DNA of 64,000 bases from JAIQFF01 sp963725615 (GTDB taxonomy: Bacteria; Acidobacteriota; Terriglobia; Terriglobales; Acidobacteriaceae), in the NCBI GenBank assembly GCA_963725615.1, contig CAVRZO010000008.1, positions 1 to 64,000 on the forward strand, read 5' to 3'. Positions 1 through 7,210 of this stretch are shown here, piece by piece. The first letter of the stretch is position 1. Every line of letters begins with the position of its first letter. The position numbers and the translations under genes were made by a program. Under the pieces are notes generated by a model. That model was not told where the DNA came from, did no database searches, and saw only the letters and a program-made list of their open reading frames with translations.

Positions 1-34
1 AACCAGGTGCTCTACCAGGCTGAGCCACGCCCCG
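1..34 (-). tRNA. partial tRNA, probably tRNA-Pro (5' half)
   Basis: Read on the minus strand the first 34 bases give a 5' acceptor strand CGGGGCG, a D-arm containing GGCTCAGCCTGGTAGAGC, and the 5' side of an anticodon stem (CCTGG) followed by TT, where the window ends. The CGGGG start and the CCTGG anticodon stem are usual for bacterial tRNA-Pro. The anticodon itself lies outside the window, so the isotype is inferred. The 5' end is at base 34. Confidence 0.8.
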
Positions 35-180
35 ACAAGGTCGACTGAATTGGAACCACGAAGGCCGAAGGCACTCTGATTCCGCTAAAAAGTATAGCAC
101 TCTACGGTGGTTGCCTTTACTCCGCCGCAGATCATTTGGCGGGGTACTGCCGGTGCGGTGGGCGGAACGCCCACCGGACA

Positions 181-223
181 GCCGGCGAGCCTGCCCTGAG
201 CGAAGTCGAAGGGCCGGCGCTAC
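181..223 (+). repeat. small palindromic repeat, copy upstream of nagA
   Basis: The block begins with GCCGGC, ends with GCCGGCGCTAC, and encloses the core CTGAGCGAAGTCGAAGGG. The same block occurs in inverted orientation at 1464-1515, so the two copies flank nagA. The GCCGGC ends can pair into a hairpin. No coding function is seen between base 35 and the start of nagA at 292. Confidence 0.75.
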
Positions 224-291
224 ACCGGACCCCGGCAAGCGCGTCAGGATTTTTCCTATAGAATGTTGCTTCGCTCACAATCCAGTCATTC

Positions 292-1467
292 ATGATCGCG
301 CTTACTGCTAGAGCCTTGTTCACGCCACTGGACCGCATCGAGCAGCCGCTGCTCCTCGTGGAAGACGGGGTCATTGCGGAAGTCACCTCGCGGGAGCGGC
401 GCGAGGTTCCCAGCAGCTGCCACTCGGTGGATTTTGGCGACGGCATATTGGCGCCCGGTTTTATTGACATCCACATTCACGGCGGCGGCGGGCACGATGT
501 GATGGAAGCCGGAGCCGACGCGCTGCCCCCAGTCGAGCGGCTTCTGGCAGCGCACGGCGTCTGCAGCTATTTCCCCACGACCGTTACAGCGCCGATGGAT
601 GCGACACTCTCCGCTCTGGCGCGGCTCGCGGACGCGATCGAAGCTGCGGAAAACTCGTCGGCGGGCGAGTTGCGGGCGCGGCCGCTGGGGATTCATCTTG
701 AAGGTCCATTCATCAGCCACACGCGGCGTGGGGTTCATCCTCCTGAGAATCTGTTGCCTCCGTCTGTGGCCGCCTTTGATCGCTTTTGGCAGGCGGCGCG
801 GGGGCACATTCGTGTGCTTACGATTGCGCCTGAATTGCCGGGCGCTGTAGAGGTCATCGCGGAGGCGTCCGCACGCGGAGTTTGCGTGAGCCTGGGGCAC
901 TCCGACGCTGACCTGAACGCGGCCCGCGCCGGATTCGCAGCCGGCGCCCGTCACGCAACTCACACCTTTAACGCCATGCGGCCGCTCGACCATCGTGATC
1001 CGGGGATTCTGGGTGAAGTCTTGACCGATGCGCGCCTCTCCGCCGACATCATCGCGGACGGAATTCATCTCGATCCAGTAATCGTAGAATTGTTCCTCAA
1101 AGCCAAAGGGCCGGACGCCGCCGTATTGATCACCGACGCCACCGCCGCCACTGGCATGCCGAACGGCCGCTATCGCCTGGGGTCGCTTGAAGTGGATGTG
1201 AAAGATGGCAGGTGCATGGCGGGAGGAAAATTGGCGGGCAGTGTCCTGACCATGGACCGCGCCGTCCGCAACGTTGTGCAGTTCGCTCGATGGGATTTAC
1301 AGCAAGCAGTGCGCCTCGCGACCTTGAATCCGGCGCGAGTGGCGGGAATGAAGAAGGGTGGAGTGCTCGAAGCAGGCGCGCCCGCCGACCTGGTGGTCTT
1401 GAGTTCGAGCGGCGAAGTGAGAAATACGATAGTGCGCGGCGCGGGAATTCGCACGACTCAAAAGTAG
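292..1467 (+). CDS. nagA: N-acetylglucosamine-6-phosphate deacetylase
   Basis: This cytoplasmic amidohydrolase converts GlcNAc-6-phosphate to glucosamine-6-phosphate and acetate, in amino-sugar or peptidoglycan recycling. The 391-residue protein has the family length. Visible motifs are HxH (H61, H63), the metal-binding Glu in HLEGPF (E137), LGHSDA (H203), ATHTFNAM (H224) and the catalytic Asp in LITDATAATG (D282). The ATG at 292 is the first start that gives the usual N-terminus; its ribosome site is weak. The TAG stop (1465-1467) lies inside the first bases of a palindromic repeat. About 70 bp downstream is an isomerase-only SIS protein, which fits the next step of the same pathway. Family assignment is firm. 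Confidence 0.95.
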   Translation: MIALTARALFTPLDRIEQPLLLVEDGVIAEVTSRERREVPSSCHSVDFGDGILAPGFIDIHIHGGGGHDVMEAGADALPPVERLLAAHGVCSYFPTTVTAPMDATLSALARLADAIEAAENSSAGELRARPLGIHLEGPFISHTRRGVHPPENLLPPSVAAFDRFWQAARGHIRVLTIAPELPGAVEVIAEASARGVCVSLGHSDADLNAARAGFAAGARHATHTFNAMRPLDHRDPGILGEVLTDARLSADIIADGIHLDPVIVELFLKAKGPDAAVLITDATAATGMPNGRYRLGSLEVDVKDGRCMAGGKLAGSVLTMDRAVRNVVQFARWDLQQAVRLATLNPARVAGMKKGGVLEAGAPADLVVLSSSGEVRNTIVRGAGIRTTQK

Positions 1468-1515
1468 CGCCGGCATCCCTTCGACTTCGCTCAGGGCAGG
1501 CTCTGCCGGCGCTAC
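1464..1515 (-). repeat. small palindromic repeat, inverted copy downstream of nagA
   Basis: The block starts GTAGCGCCGGC and ends GCCGGCGCTAC, so its outer 11 bases are perfect inverted repeats. Its interior carries the core CCCTTCGACTTCGCTCAGGG, the reverse complement of the core at 181-223. It supplies the nagA stop codon and could act as a transcript-end hairpin. Confidence 0.75.
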
Positions 1516-1538
1516 GCTGAAGCTCTTAGGAGAAACGA

Positions 1539-2669
1539 ATGGCTGATAAAGGGGGATTCCCCCATTACATGCTGAAGGAGATTTTCGAGCAGCCGCAGGG
1601 CTTGCGCAATACGATCGAGCCCCGGGTGTCGCTCGAGGAGGCGGTGGTGCGCCTCGACGATGTCCGCATCAGCACGGAAGAGCTTCGCGCTCTGCGGCGG
1701 ATCAACATCGTGGCCTCGGGCACCAGCCGGCATGCGGGCATGGCCGGACAGTATATGATCCAGGACCTGGTCAACATCCCCGTGGACGTTGACTACGCCA
1801 GCGAGTTTGAGTATCGCAATCCTCTGATCGGCCCTGGCGAACTCACCATTGTTATTACGCAGTCTGGCGAAACCGCCGACACCACAGCCGCGCAGCGCGA
1901 AGCCAAAGCCAAAGGATCCCGCACGATTGCCATCTCAAACGTCGTGGATTCGACCATTGCCCGCGAAGCGGACGGCGTTCTCTATACTCACGCCGGACCG
2001 GAGATCAGCATCGCGTCCACCAAAGCTTTCACCGCGCAGATGGCTGTCCTCTATCTGTTTGCGCTTTACCTGGGACAAGTGCGCGGCAAGTTTGCCAAAG
2101 AGCAGCGCCGACACTACATTCGCGAACTGCTCGATCTGCCGGGCAAGATGGAAGTGCTGCTGAAGTCCGCGCCCGCGGCTTGCGAGCAACTGGCCGACAA
2201 ATATTACAAGGTACAAGACTTTCTTTTCATGGGACGCGCCATTCACTATCCCGTGGCCATGGACGGCGCGCTCAAGCTCAAAGAAGTTTCCTACATCCAC
2301 GCCGAGGGCTATCCGACGGGCGAAACCAAACACGGTCCGAACGCGATGATTGACGAGAATTTGCCGGTGGTGATCATCGCGACCTGCGACCGCGAGGATT
2401 CGGAATCGGTGCTGCGCTATCAGAAGAACCTGGCCAACATCCGGGGATTCAAGCAGCAGTCGGCGCGTGTGATTGCGATCGCGTCAGAAGGCGATCAAGA
2501 GCTTCCCCGCCTGGCCGACCATACCATCTTTGTTCCGCATGCGCCTGAACTTCTGCTGCCACTTCTGGAAATTGTGCCACTGCAGTTGTTCGCCTACTAC
2601 ATGACTGTAAAAAAAGGTTTGGATGTGGATCGTCCGCGAAACCTGGTGAAGTCGGTGACGCTGGAGTAG
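1539..2669 (+). CDS. SIS-domain sugar-phosphate isomerase/deaminase (GlmS C-half-like)
   Basis: At 376 residues it matches only the isomerase half of glucosamine-6-phosphate synthase: two SIS domains (about 35-180 and 205-350), with SGTSRHAG, TQSGETADT, STKAFTAQ, the EGYPTGETKHGP segment and the C-terminal VDRPRNLVKSVTLE. The N-terminal Cys glutaminase domain (about 240 residues) is absent. The ATG at 1539 follows a good AGGAG site and a clean MLKEIFEQP start, so the gene is not truncated. Known isomerase-only relatives (NagB-II/AgaS types) deaminate glucosamine-6-phosphate to fructose-6-phosphate plus ammonia. Placement directly after nagA supports a catabolic deaminase; this is inference, and an ammonia-dependent synthase remains possible. 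Confidence 0.85.
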   Translation: MADKGGFPHYMLKEIFEQPQGLRNTIEPRVSLEEAVVRLDDVRISTEELRALRRINIVASGTSRHAGMAGQYMIQDLVNIPVDVDYASEFEYRNPLIGPGELTIVITQSGETADTTAAQREAKAKGSRTIAISNVVDSTIAREADGVLYTHAGPEISIASTKAFTAQMAVLYLFALYLGQVRGKFAKEQRRHYIRELLDLPGKMEVLLKSAPAACEQLADKYYKVQDFLFMGRAIHYPVAMDGALKLKEVSYIHAEGYPTGETKHGPNAMIDENLPVVIIATCDREDSESVLRYQKNLANIRGFKQQSARVIAIASEGDQELPRLADHTIFVPHAPELLLPLLEIVPLQLFAYYMTVKKGLDVDRPRNLVKSVTLE

Positions 2670-2875
2670 TGGTGGACTATCGCAGGAAGCTGAATGGAAC
2701 CTTAATGCACGCGCCACGATGGGTTTTTGTTGGTCGGATGTAAGCGCTTTGATGCCCCTCTTTAAGGTTCGCTTAATCTAGCGGACTTCTCTCAACAATA
2801 AATCTTCGCATCTGAATTTTTTTCTATTCCTCCACGCATCACAGGTGTTGTGGTGCTTTTGTCGAGGAGAGAACA

Positions 2876-3508
2876 ATGCAGAAATTCGGGATCTTAATGT
2901 CTATCGTTTTATGTCTACCGTTATCGCTCATCGCGCAAATCGGGGGAGCCATGCCGGCCGGCGGCGAGAACGCAACACGAGCGGTAGTGTTCGGCGGATA
3001 TTCTTATCTCCGCAATGGCAGCAACGGTTTTAATGGATGGGAAGGACAGGGCACGTTCAACTTTAACCGCTACCTCGGTGTCACAGCCGACATAAGCGGC
3101 GCCAGCCTTAGCCCGTTCTCATTCTCGTTTCTCGGTGCTTCAGCCGGCACCTATCAGCACTTGAACAACTATTTGTTTGGTCCGACTGTAACTGGCCAAC
3201 TCGGTAGAAGCGCAGTCTTCGCACACGCATTGTTCGGCGAAGCGCATTCCAGCTTGGGCGCGGGGTTAACGGTTCCGATTGTCGGCGGTATCTCCACAGG
3301 CCTCACCAGCGCCAATGCTTTCGCCATGGCCTTCGGCGGCGGTATTGATATCGGGCTGACTCGACATCTCGCGATCCGAGCAGTGCAGGTGGATTACATC
3401 CGGACGCAGTTCAACACGATTGATGCTTTAACCACCGGGCTTTCCAGCAGCTTCGGTAATCGCCAGAATAGCTTCCGCTACTCAACAGGTATTGTGTTTC
3501 GATTCTGA
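2876..3508 (+). CDS. putative outer-membrane beta-barrel protein
   Basis: The 210-residue product starts with a signal peptide (hydrophobic stretch ILMSIVLCLPLSLIAQ, cleavage near residue 21). It then shows alternating glycine- and aromatic-rich strands typical of small eight-stranded OmpA/OmpW-like barrels, ending RYSTGIVFRF with the terminal Phe required for BAM recognition. A strong GAGGAGAG ribosome site precedes the ATG at 2876. It is transcribed alone. The ligand or role cannot be read from the sequence. Confidence 0.75.
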   Translation: MQKFGILMSIVLCLPLSLIAQIGGAMPAGGENATRAVVFGGYSYLRNGSNGFNGWEGQGTFNFNRYLGVTADISGASLSPFSFSFLGASAGTYQHLNNYLFGPTVTGQLGRSAVFAHALFGEAHSSLGAGLTVPIVGGISTGLTSANAFAMAFGGGIDIGLTRHLAIRAVQVDYIRTQFNTIDALTTGLSSSFGNRQNSFRYSTGIVFRF

Positions 3509-3561
3509 TGGGAGTGAGCAAGCGCGACCGATCCTCCGTCTTGCGAGAAGGTGCCGAACTA

Positions 3562-3610
3562 GTTGGATGTTGGATTGGCCGACGACCGACGACTGAGGAC
3601 CGACGACTTT
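3562..3610. repeat. degenerate 7-bp tandem repeat (locus 1)
   Basis: Seven consecutive 7-base units can be laid out without gaps: gttggat, gttggat, tggccga, cgaccga, cgactga, ggaccga, cgacttt. The block lies between two converging genes and touches the stop codon of the minus-strand gene. Seven other loci in the window share the period but not the sequence. Confidence 0.7.
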
Positions 3611-4001
3611 AGTTGGGCTTTCTGTGTTTGCTGTCGGAAAGATAGCGCAGCAGCGCGGTGTCAGACGCGTTCTTGAATTTTTCCACAAACGACGCTTCCG
3701 GGCTGAGCACCGCATCCGCAGAAGCTTTCTGGCGGATGCTCTGTCGCAGTCTTTCGCCGGACTCGGTTTCGTTGGTCATCACCTGCATGTAGAACCAGAG
3801 GAAGTGGCGCATCTGGTCGAGGGACGACTTCAGCATCTGGAGCGCGTCCATCTCGGGTAACTGGCTGAGGGCTTCCATGAGCTCTGGATCGCTGGGCGCT
3901 TCCATGGCGGCACAGTTGAGCTGGCGTTGGATCGAGCGCAGGTCTTCAGTCACGCGCAGGATGCGGACGTGGATTTCGTCGAGGTAATCTTCTCTTCCCA
4001 T
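3609..4001 (-). CDS. conserved hypothetical protein (about 130 aa)
   Basis: A soluble, mostly helical, charged protein without a signal peptide or recognised motif. The ATG at 4001 (MGREDYLDEIHV) is preferred; a TTG ten codons upstream (4031) is an alternative. Two amphipathic stretches (residues about 5-30 and 45-75) suggest a helical bundle. Codon use matches neighbouring genes, so it is probably real. No function is proposed. Confidence 0.6.
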   Translation of the reverse strand: MGREDYLDEIHVRILRVTEDLRSIQRQLNCAAMEAPSDPELMEALSQLPEMDALQMLKSSLDQMRHFLWFYMQVMTNETESGERLRQSIRQKASADAVLSPEASFVEKFKNASDTALLRYLSDSKHRKPN

Positions 4002-4137
4002 GGGCCCCGGCTTCTTCGAGATAACGACCAACTCACCATCTCATTCACCACTGACAGCGAACAGATGTCCCATGTGCATGCGCTTTCGTAATTCGTGCGA
4101 TTACTTTGGTCTGAGGTGATTCTCTAACGCCAAAATG

Positions 4138-4327
4138 TGTCACTCCGAGCGAAGATCTCCACGCGAACTGCCGCCCACCCTGCCATCCCGAGCGCCGTCT
4201 CGAGCCGCCGGCACGGTGAGAGCAAGTAGAGGGACCCCTACTCTTTTACCCACTGATGAGCTTATAGGGGTCCTTCGACTGCGCGTCCGCTTCGCGAAGC
4301 GAAGCAGCCACTCCGCTCAGGATGACA
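4138..4327. repeat. MITE-like palindromic element, copy 1
   Basis: About 190 bp bounded by TGTCACTCCGAGCG on the left and CGCTCAGGATGACA on the right (11 of 14 positions match as inverted repeats). Near the right end is a perfect internal hairpin around CTTCGCGAAG. The right terminus overlaps the end of the minus-strand epimerase-like gene and provides its TGA stop. No transposase is encoded. Three further elements with the same termini occur at 5075-5294, 47926-48086 and 62348-62514. Confidence 0.7.
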
Positions 4328-4982
4328 AAGAAGCGGCTCGGATTTGCGGGACTTCGACGATTCGAACTCCTTGCGCTGGAGCTTCAACAGCCTCGACCAG
4401 CGCGCGAACCATCTGCTCCCGAGTAACCAGTCCCAAGCGTGTGGCGCCCTCGCGGGTGGACGGCAACAACTCCATCAACTTGTAGATCGGAATCAACAGG
4501 TACGGCCAGCGGTGTCCCGGCCCCAGGACATACCAGGGACGCAGAATTGTGGCGTTCATTCCGCTTTGGCTGACGATGTCTTCGCATTGTGACCTGACTT
4601 CGATGTAGGCCTTCATGACCGGTGCGGGGTGGGCCACGCTGACGTAAACAAAATGCCGCACGCCCGCGCCTTTTGCCGCCTCGACCGCGCTGCGGCCGGA
4701 GGCCAGATCCACATTGCGGAACTCCGCCGCCTTCGCCGGGCTGGGATGCGAGACCCCGACCAGTTGCACGAAAGTGTCGGCCGGGTTGATCTTTGAGGCA
4801 TAGGACCTGCCATCCAGAGCGTCGCCGGGAATCGTCTGGCATCCCGCCGGAAGCTTCCGCTCCGAGCCCGGCCTGACCAGCGCCTGGACTTCGTGGCCGC
4901 GCTCCAGCAACTGGGCGATCAGGGGACGACCGACGTATCCCGTGCCCCCGGTAACGAAGACGCGATGGGTTTGCGCATTCAT
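4317..4982 (-). CDS. NAD(P)-binding epimerase/NmrA-like protein
   Basis: This 221-residue atypical short-chain dehydrogenase begins with the Rossmann motif VTGGTGYVGRPL (GxxGxxG, residues 11-18) followed by RGHEVQALVRPG. This is typical of the NAD(P)-binding 'complex I 39 kDa / YbjT-like' group. The usual YxxxK dyad is not evident, so a regulatory or isomerase role is as likely as redox catalysis. A GGAG site precedes the ATG at 4982. The last residues (SLSS and the TGA) are encoded by the terminus of a repeat element, so the original C-terminus may have been slightly longer. Substrate unknown. Confidence 0.8.
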   Translation of the reverse strand: MNAQTHRVFVTGGTGYVGRPLIAQLLERGHEVQALVRPGSERKLPAGCQTIPGDALDGRSYASKINPADTFVQLVGVSHPSPAKAAEFRNVDLASGRSAVEAAKGAGVRHFVYVSVAHPAPVMKAYIEVRSQCEDIVSQSGMNATILRPWYVLGPGHRWPYLLIPIYKLMELLPSTREGATRLGLVTREQMVRALVEAVEAPAQGVRIVEVPQIRAASLSS

Positions 4983-5074
4983 GAGGTCTCCGCCCTGAAG
5001 TAATACGCAGATGGCCGACCCTTTGGATTGTCCCCGAAGTCTGGCAATGGATTCAGTTTGAAATTCTAACCCGC

Positions 5075-5294
5075 CGTCATCCTGAGAAAGTGAAGCCCTT
5101 CGCTTGCGAAGGGCTCCCGACGAAGGAACTGTGTATTGCGGGATGATAGCAACGCCAAACCCTGCCAGATCTGGCGATACGCTTTCACGCTGGATTTGAG
5201 CCGACTCTTGCAGGTGAGAACAGCGCGAAATACATAGGTCCTTCGCTTGCTTTCGTCCCGCTTCGCGGGCCGAAAGACTGCGCTCAGGATGACA
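5075..5294. repeat. MITE-like palindromic element, copy 2
   Basis: About 220 bp with left end CGTCATCCTGAG and right end CGCTCAGGATGACA. Internal hairpins include CCCTTCGCTTGCGAAGGG and CCGCTTCGCGGG. It fills most of the gap between the divergent epimerase-like gene and glgC. The remaining gap (5295-5456) shows no further feature that I can support. Confidence 0.65.
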
Positions 5295-5456
5295 GCCTTG
5301 CTGTGCCAGGGATGACTACCAAACTGACCCACCTCCGAACTTGCGGGTCAGGGCAAGTGCGGGACGGTTCTGGTACACTGTCGCGTTCTGCAGCCTCCGG
5401 AATTAAAGACTGCAGACCTTCCCCGGGCCAAGCAGCCCCATCGAGGCGGAAGCGCT

Positions 5457-6707
5457 ATGAAAGACACGCTGGGAGTCTTACTAGCTGGAGGCGCGGGCGA
5501 GCGGCTCTATCCGCTCACTCGCGACCGCGCCAAGCCTGCCGTCACCTTCGGCGGAATCTACCGCATCATTGACGTCACTCTTTCCAACTGCGTGAACTCC
5601 GACCTGCGCCGGGTTTACATCCTCACCCAGTACAAGGCGTTGTCGTTGAACCGGCACGTCCGCGAAGGCTGGAACATTATGGGCAGCGAGATGGGTGAGT
5701 TCATCGAGGTGCTGCCGCCGATGAAGCGGGTCAGCGACCAGTGGTACCAGGGCACGGCCGACGCGGTGTATCAGAACATTTACTCGATCGGCTCGGAGCA
5801 GCCCAAGCACGTGCTGATCCTTTCCGGCGATCATATTTACAAGATGAATTATGGCCTGATGCTGCAGCGGCACAACGACTCGGGTGCGGACGTGACCCTG
5901 GCGACCATCCAGATCGATCCCGGTGAAGTTGCCCGCTTCGGAGTCGTCGACGTGGACCGCGATCACCGGGTGTTGGGTTTCGAGGAGAAGCCGAAGATCA
6001 CCAAGCTGCGCTCACCGTCGAATCCCGAGAAGGTTTGCGCGTCGATGGGCATTTATCTATTCAATACCGACGTGCTCATCCCTGTGCTTCTGAAAGATGC
6101 GGAGGACCCCGCCTCAAGTCACGATTTTGGCAAAGATATCCTGCCCAAGATGGCAGACGAATACCGGGTTTACACCTACGACTTCGTCGATGAGAACAAG
6201 AAAGAAGCTTTGTACTGGCGGGATGTGGGGACGCTCGAAGCCTATTACGAAGCCAATATGGACATCGTGGCCGTATCGCCGGTGTTCAACCTGTACGACT
6301 CGGACTGGCCCATCCGCACGCACCAGCGCCAGTATCCGCCGGCGAAGTTCGTCTTCGCCGAAGCCGGACGTACCGGGACCGCGGTTGATTCCATTGTGTC
6401 GGCAGGCTGCATCGTTTCCGGCAGCATGGTAAAGGGCAGCGTGGTGTCGCCGGATGTGCGTGTGAATTCCTACAGCGAAATAGAGAGCAGCATTCTTTTC
6501 TCCCATGTGAATGTGGGACGGCATTGTCGCATACGCAAGGCCATCATTGATCGCGACGTGCACATTCCGGAAGGCACCACCATCGGATATGACACCGAGG
6601 CCGATCGCCAGCGCTATTTTGTGACCGAGAGCGGAATCACGGTCGTCACTCGCGACTATTCCCTGTTCGAGAATCCGGTCACGGTGGACTACTTCACCAG
6701 CGAGTAG
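5457..6707 (+). CDS. glgC: glucose-1-phosphate adenylyltransferase
   Basis: The enzyme makes ADP-glucose from ATP and glucose-1-phosphate for glycogen synthesis. The 416-residue protein has the nucleotidyltransferase signature GGAGERLYPLTRDRAKPAV near residue 11, the substrate region GTADAVYQN, SGDHIYKMNY, and a C-terminal left-handed beta-helix (from about residue 300) with hexapeptide-like turns. Length and order match bacterial GlgC. The ATG at 5457 follows GGAAG. No other glycogen gene is adjacent, so it is transcribed alone here. Confidence 0.95.
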   Translation: MKDTLGVLLAGGAGERLYPLTRDRAKPAVTFGGIYRIIDVTLSNCVNSDLRRVYILTQYKALSLNRHVREGWNIMGSEMGEFIEVLPPMKRVSDQWYQGTADAVYQNIYSIGSEQPKHVLILSGDHIYKMNYGLMLQRHNDSGADVTLATIQIDPGEVARFGVVDVDRDHRVLGFEEKPKITKLRSPSNPEKVCASMGIYLFNTDVLIPVLLKDAEDPASSHDFGKDILPKMADEYRVYTYDFVDENKKEALYWRDVGTLEAYYEANMDIVAVSPVFNLYDSDWPIRTHQRQYPPAKFVFAEAGRTGTAVDSIVSAGCIVSGSMVKGSVVSPDVRVNSYSEIESSILFSHVNVGRHCRIRKAIIDRDVHIPEGTTIGYDTEADRQRYFVTESGITVVTRDYSLFENPVTVDYFTSE

Positions 6708-6736
6708 ACCTATTCGATCTTTACACCGCCGCGAGC

Positions 6737-6938
6737 GCGCCCCGGAGGGGCGCCTGCTAGTCGCCCGGCGTTTCAACGCCGGGTAGCCGTCCGCCGGGAT
6801 GCCCGTCCCGTAGGGACGGCTGAAACTCCCCCATCTGCGTCCGGAGTGCGTTTCAACCGTGCCTACGGCACGCGCATCGTCGTCGCAACATACCCGCCAC
6901 TGAAGTGGCGGGCTACTGTCAGTGGCCCCTCCGGGACC
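6737..6938. repeat. cluster of six small hairpin palindromes
   Basis: Six separate perfect or near-perfect hairpins follow one another: 6737-6753, 6764-6783 (CCCGGCGTTTCAACGCCGGG), 6803-6819, 6858-6872, 6893-6912 (CCCGCCACTGAAGTGGCGGG) and 6924-6938. They have unrelated stems but similar size (15-20 bp) and spacing. The cluster follows glgC and could end its transcript. No coding sequence is supported between 6708 and 7210. Confidence 0.7.
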
Positions 6939-7082
6939 TTTCAATCCGCAGGTATAGAGCCGCTATTTCGTTGCCTGTACCCGCCTGTGTCATCTAGTTG
7001 CACCGGAATTGCAACAAAATCCATCCCCCTTCCTTGACAGCGGCGGACAGCGCAGTGCACCATTAAGACTAATCAGCGTAGA

Positions 7083-7136
7083 TGCAACTCATTTGCAACT
7101 TGGAATTCCTCTCCAAATAGTTGCAACTCATTTGCA
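7083..7136. promoter_or_regulatory. two identical 15-bp inverted repeats, putative Fur-family operators
   Basis: TGCAACTCATTTGCA occurs at 7083-7097 and again at 7122-7136, 39 bp apart. Each is a 7-1-7 inverted repeat (TGCAA[A/C]T half-sites), the architecture of Fur-family boxes. The flanks continue the symmetry so that the whole 7080-7138 segment is roughly palindromic. The pair lies 75-130 bp before a siderophore receptor gene, and a perfect TTGACA hexamer sits just upstream at 7034-7039, although no good -10 box is evident. Iron-dependent repression by Fur is the simplest reading; this is inference. Confidence 0.65.
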
Positions 7137-7210
7137 TCTGGGTCAGGGCGTCGCAAAGAATAGCTGACCGGATGTGACCGCGTCAAAACCAAATGCTGGG
7201 GGGAGCGGAG

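Noticed and set aside
4138..4327. Insertion sequence
   Set aside because: Only inverted ends and hairpins; no transposase frame of useful length.
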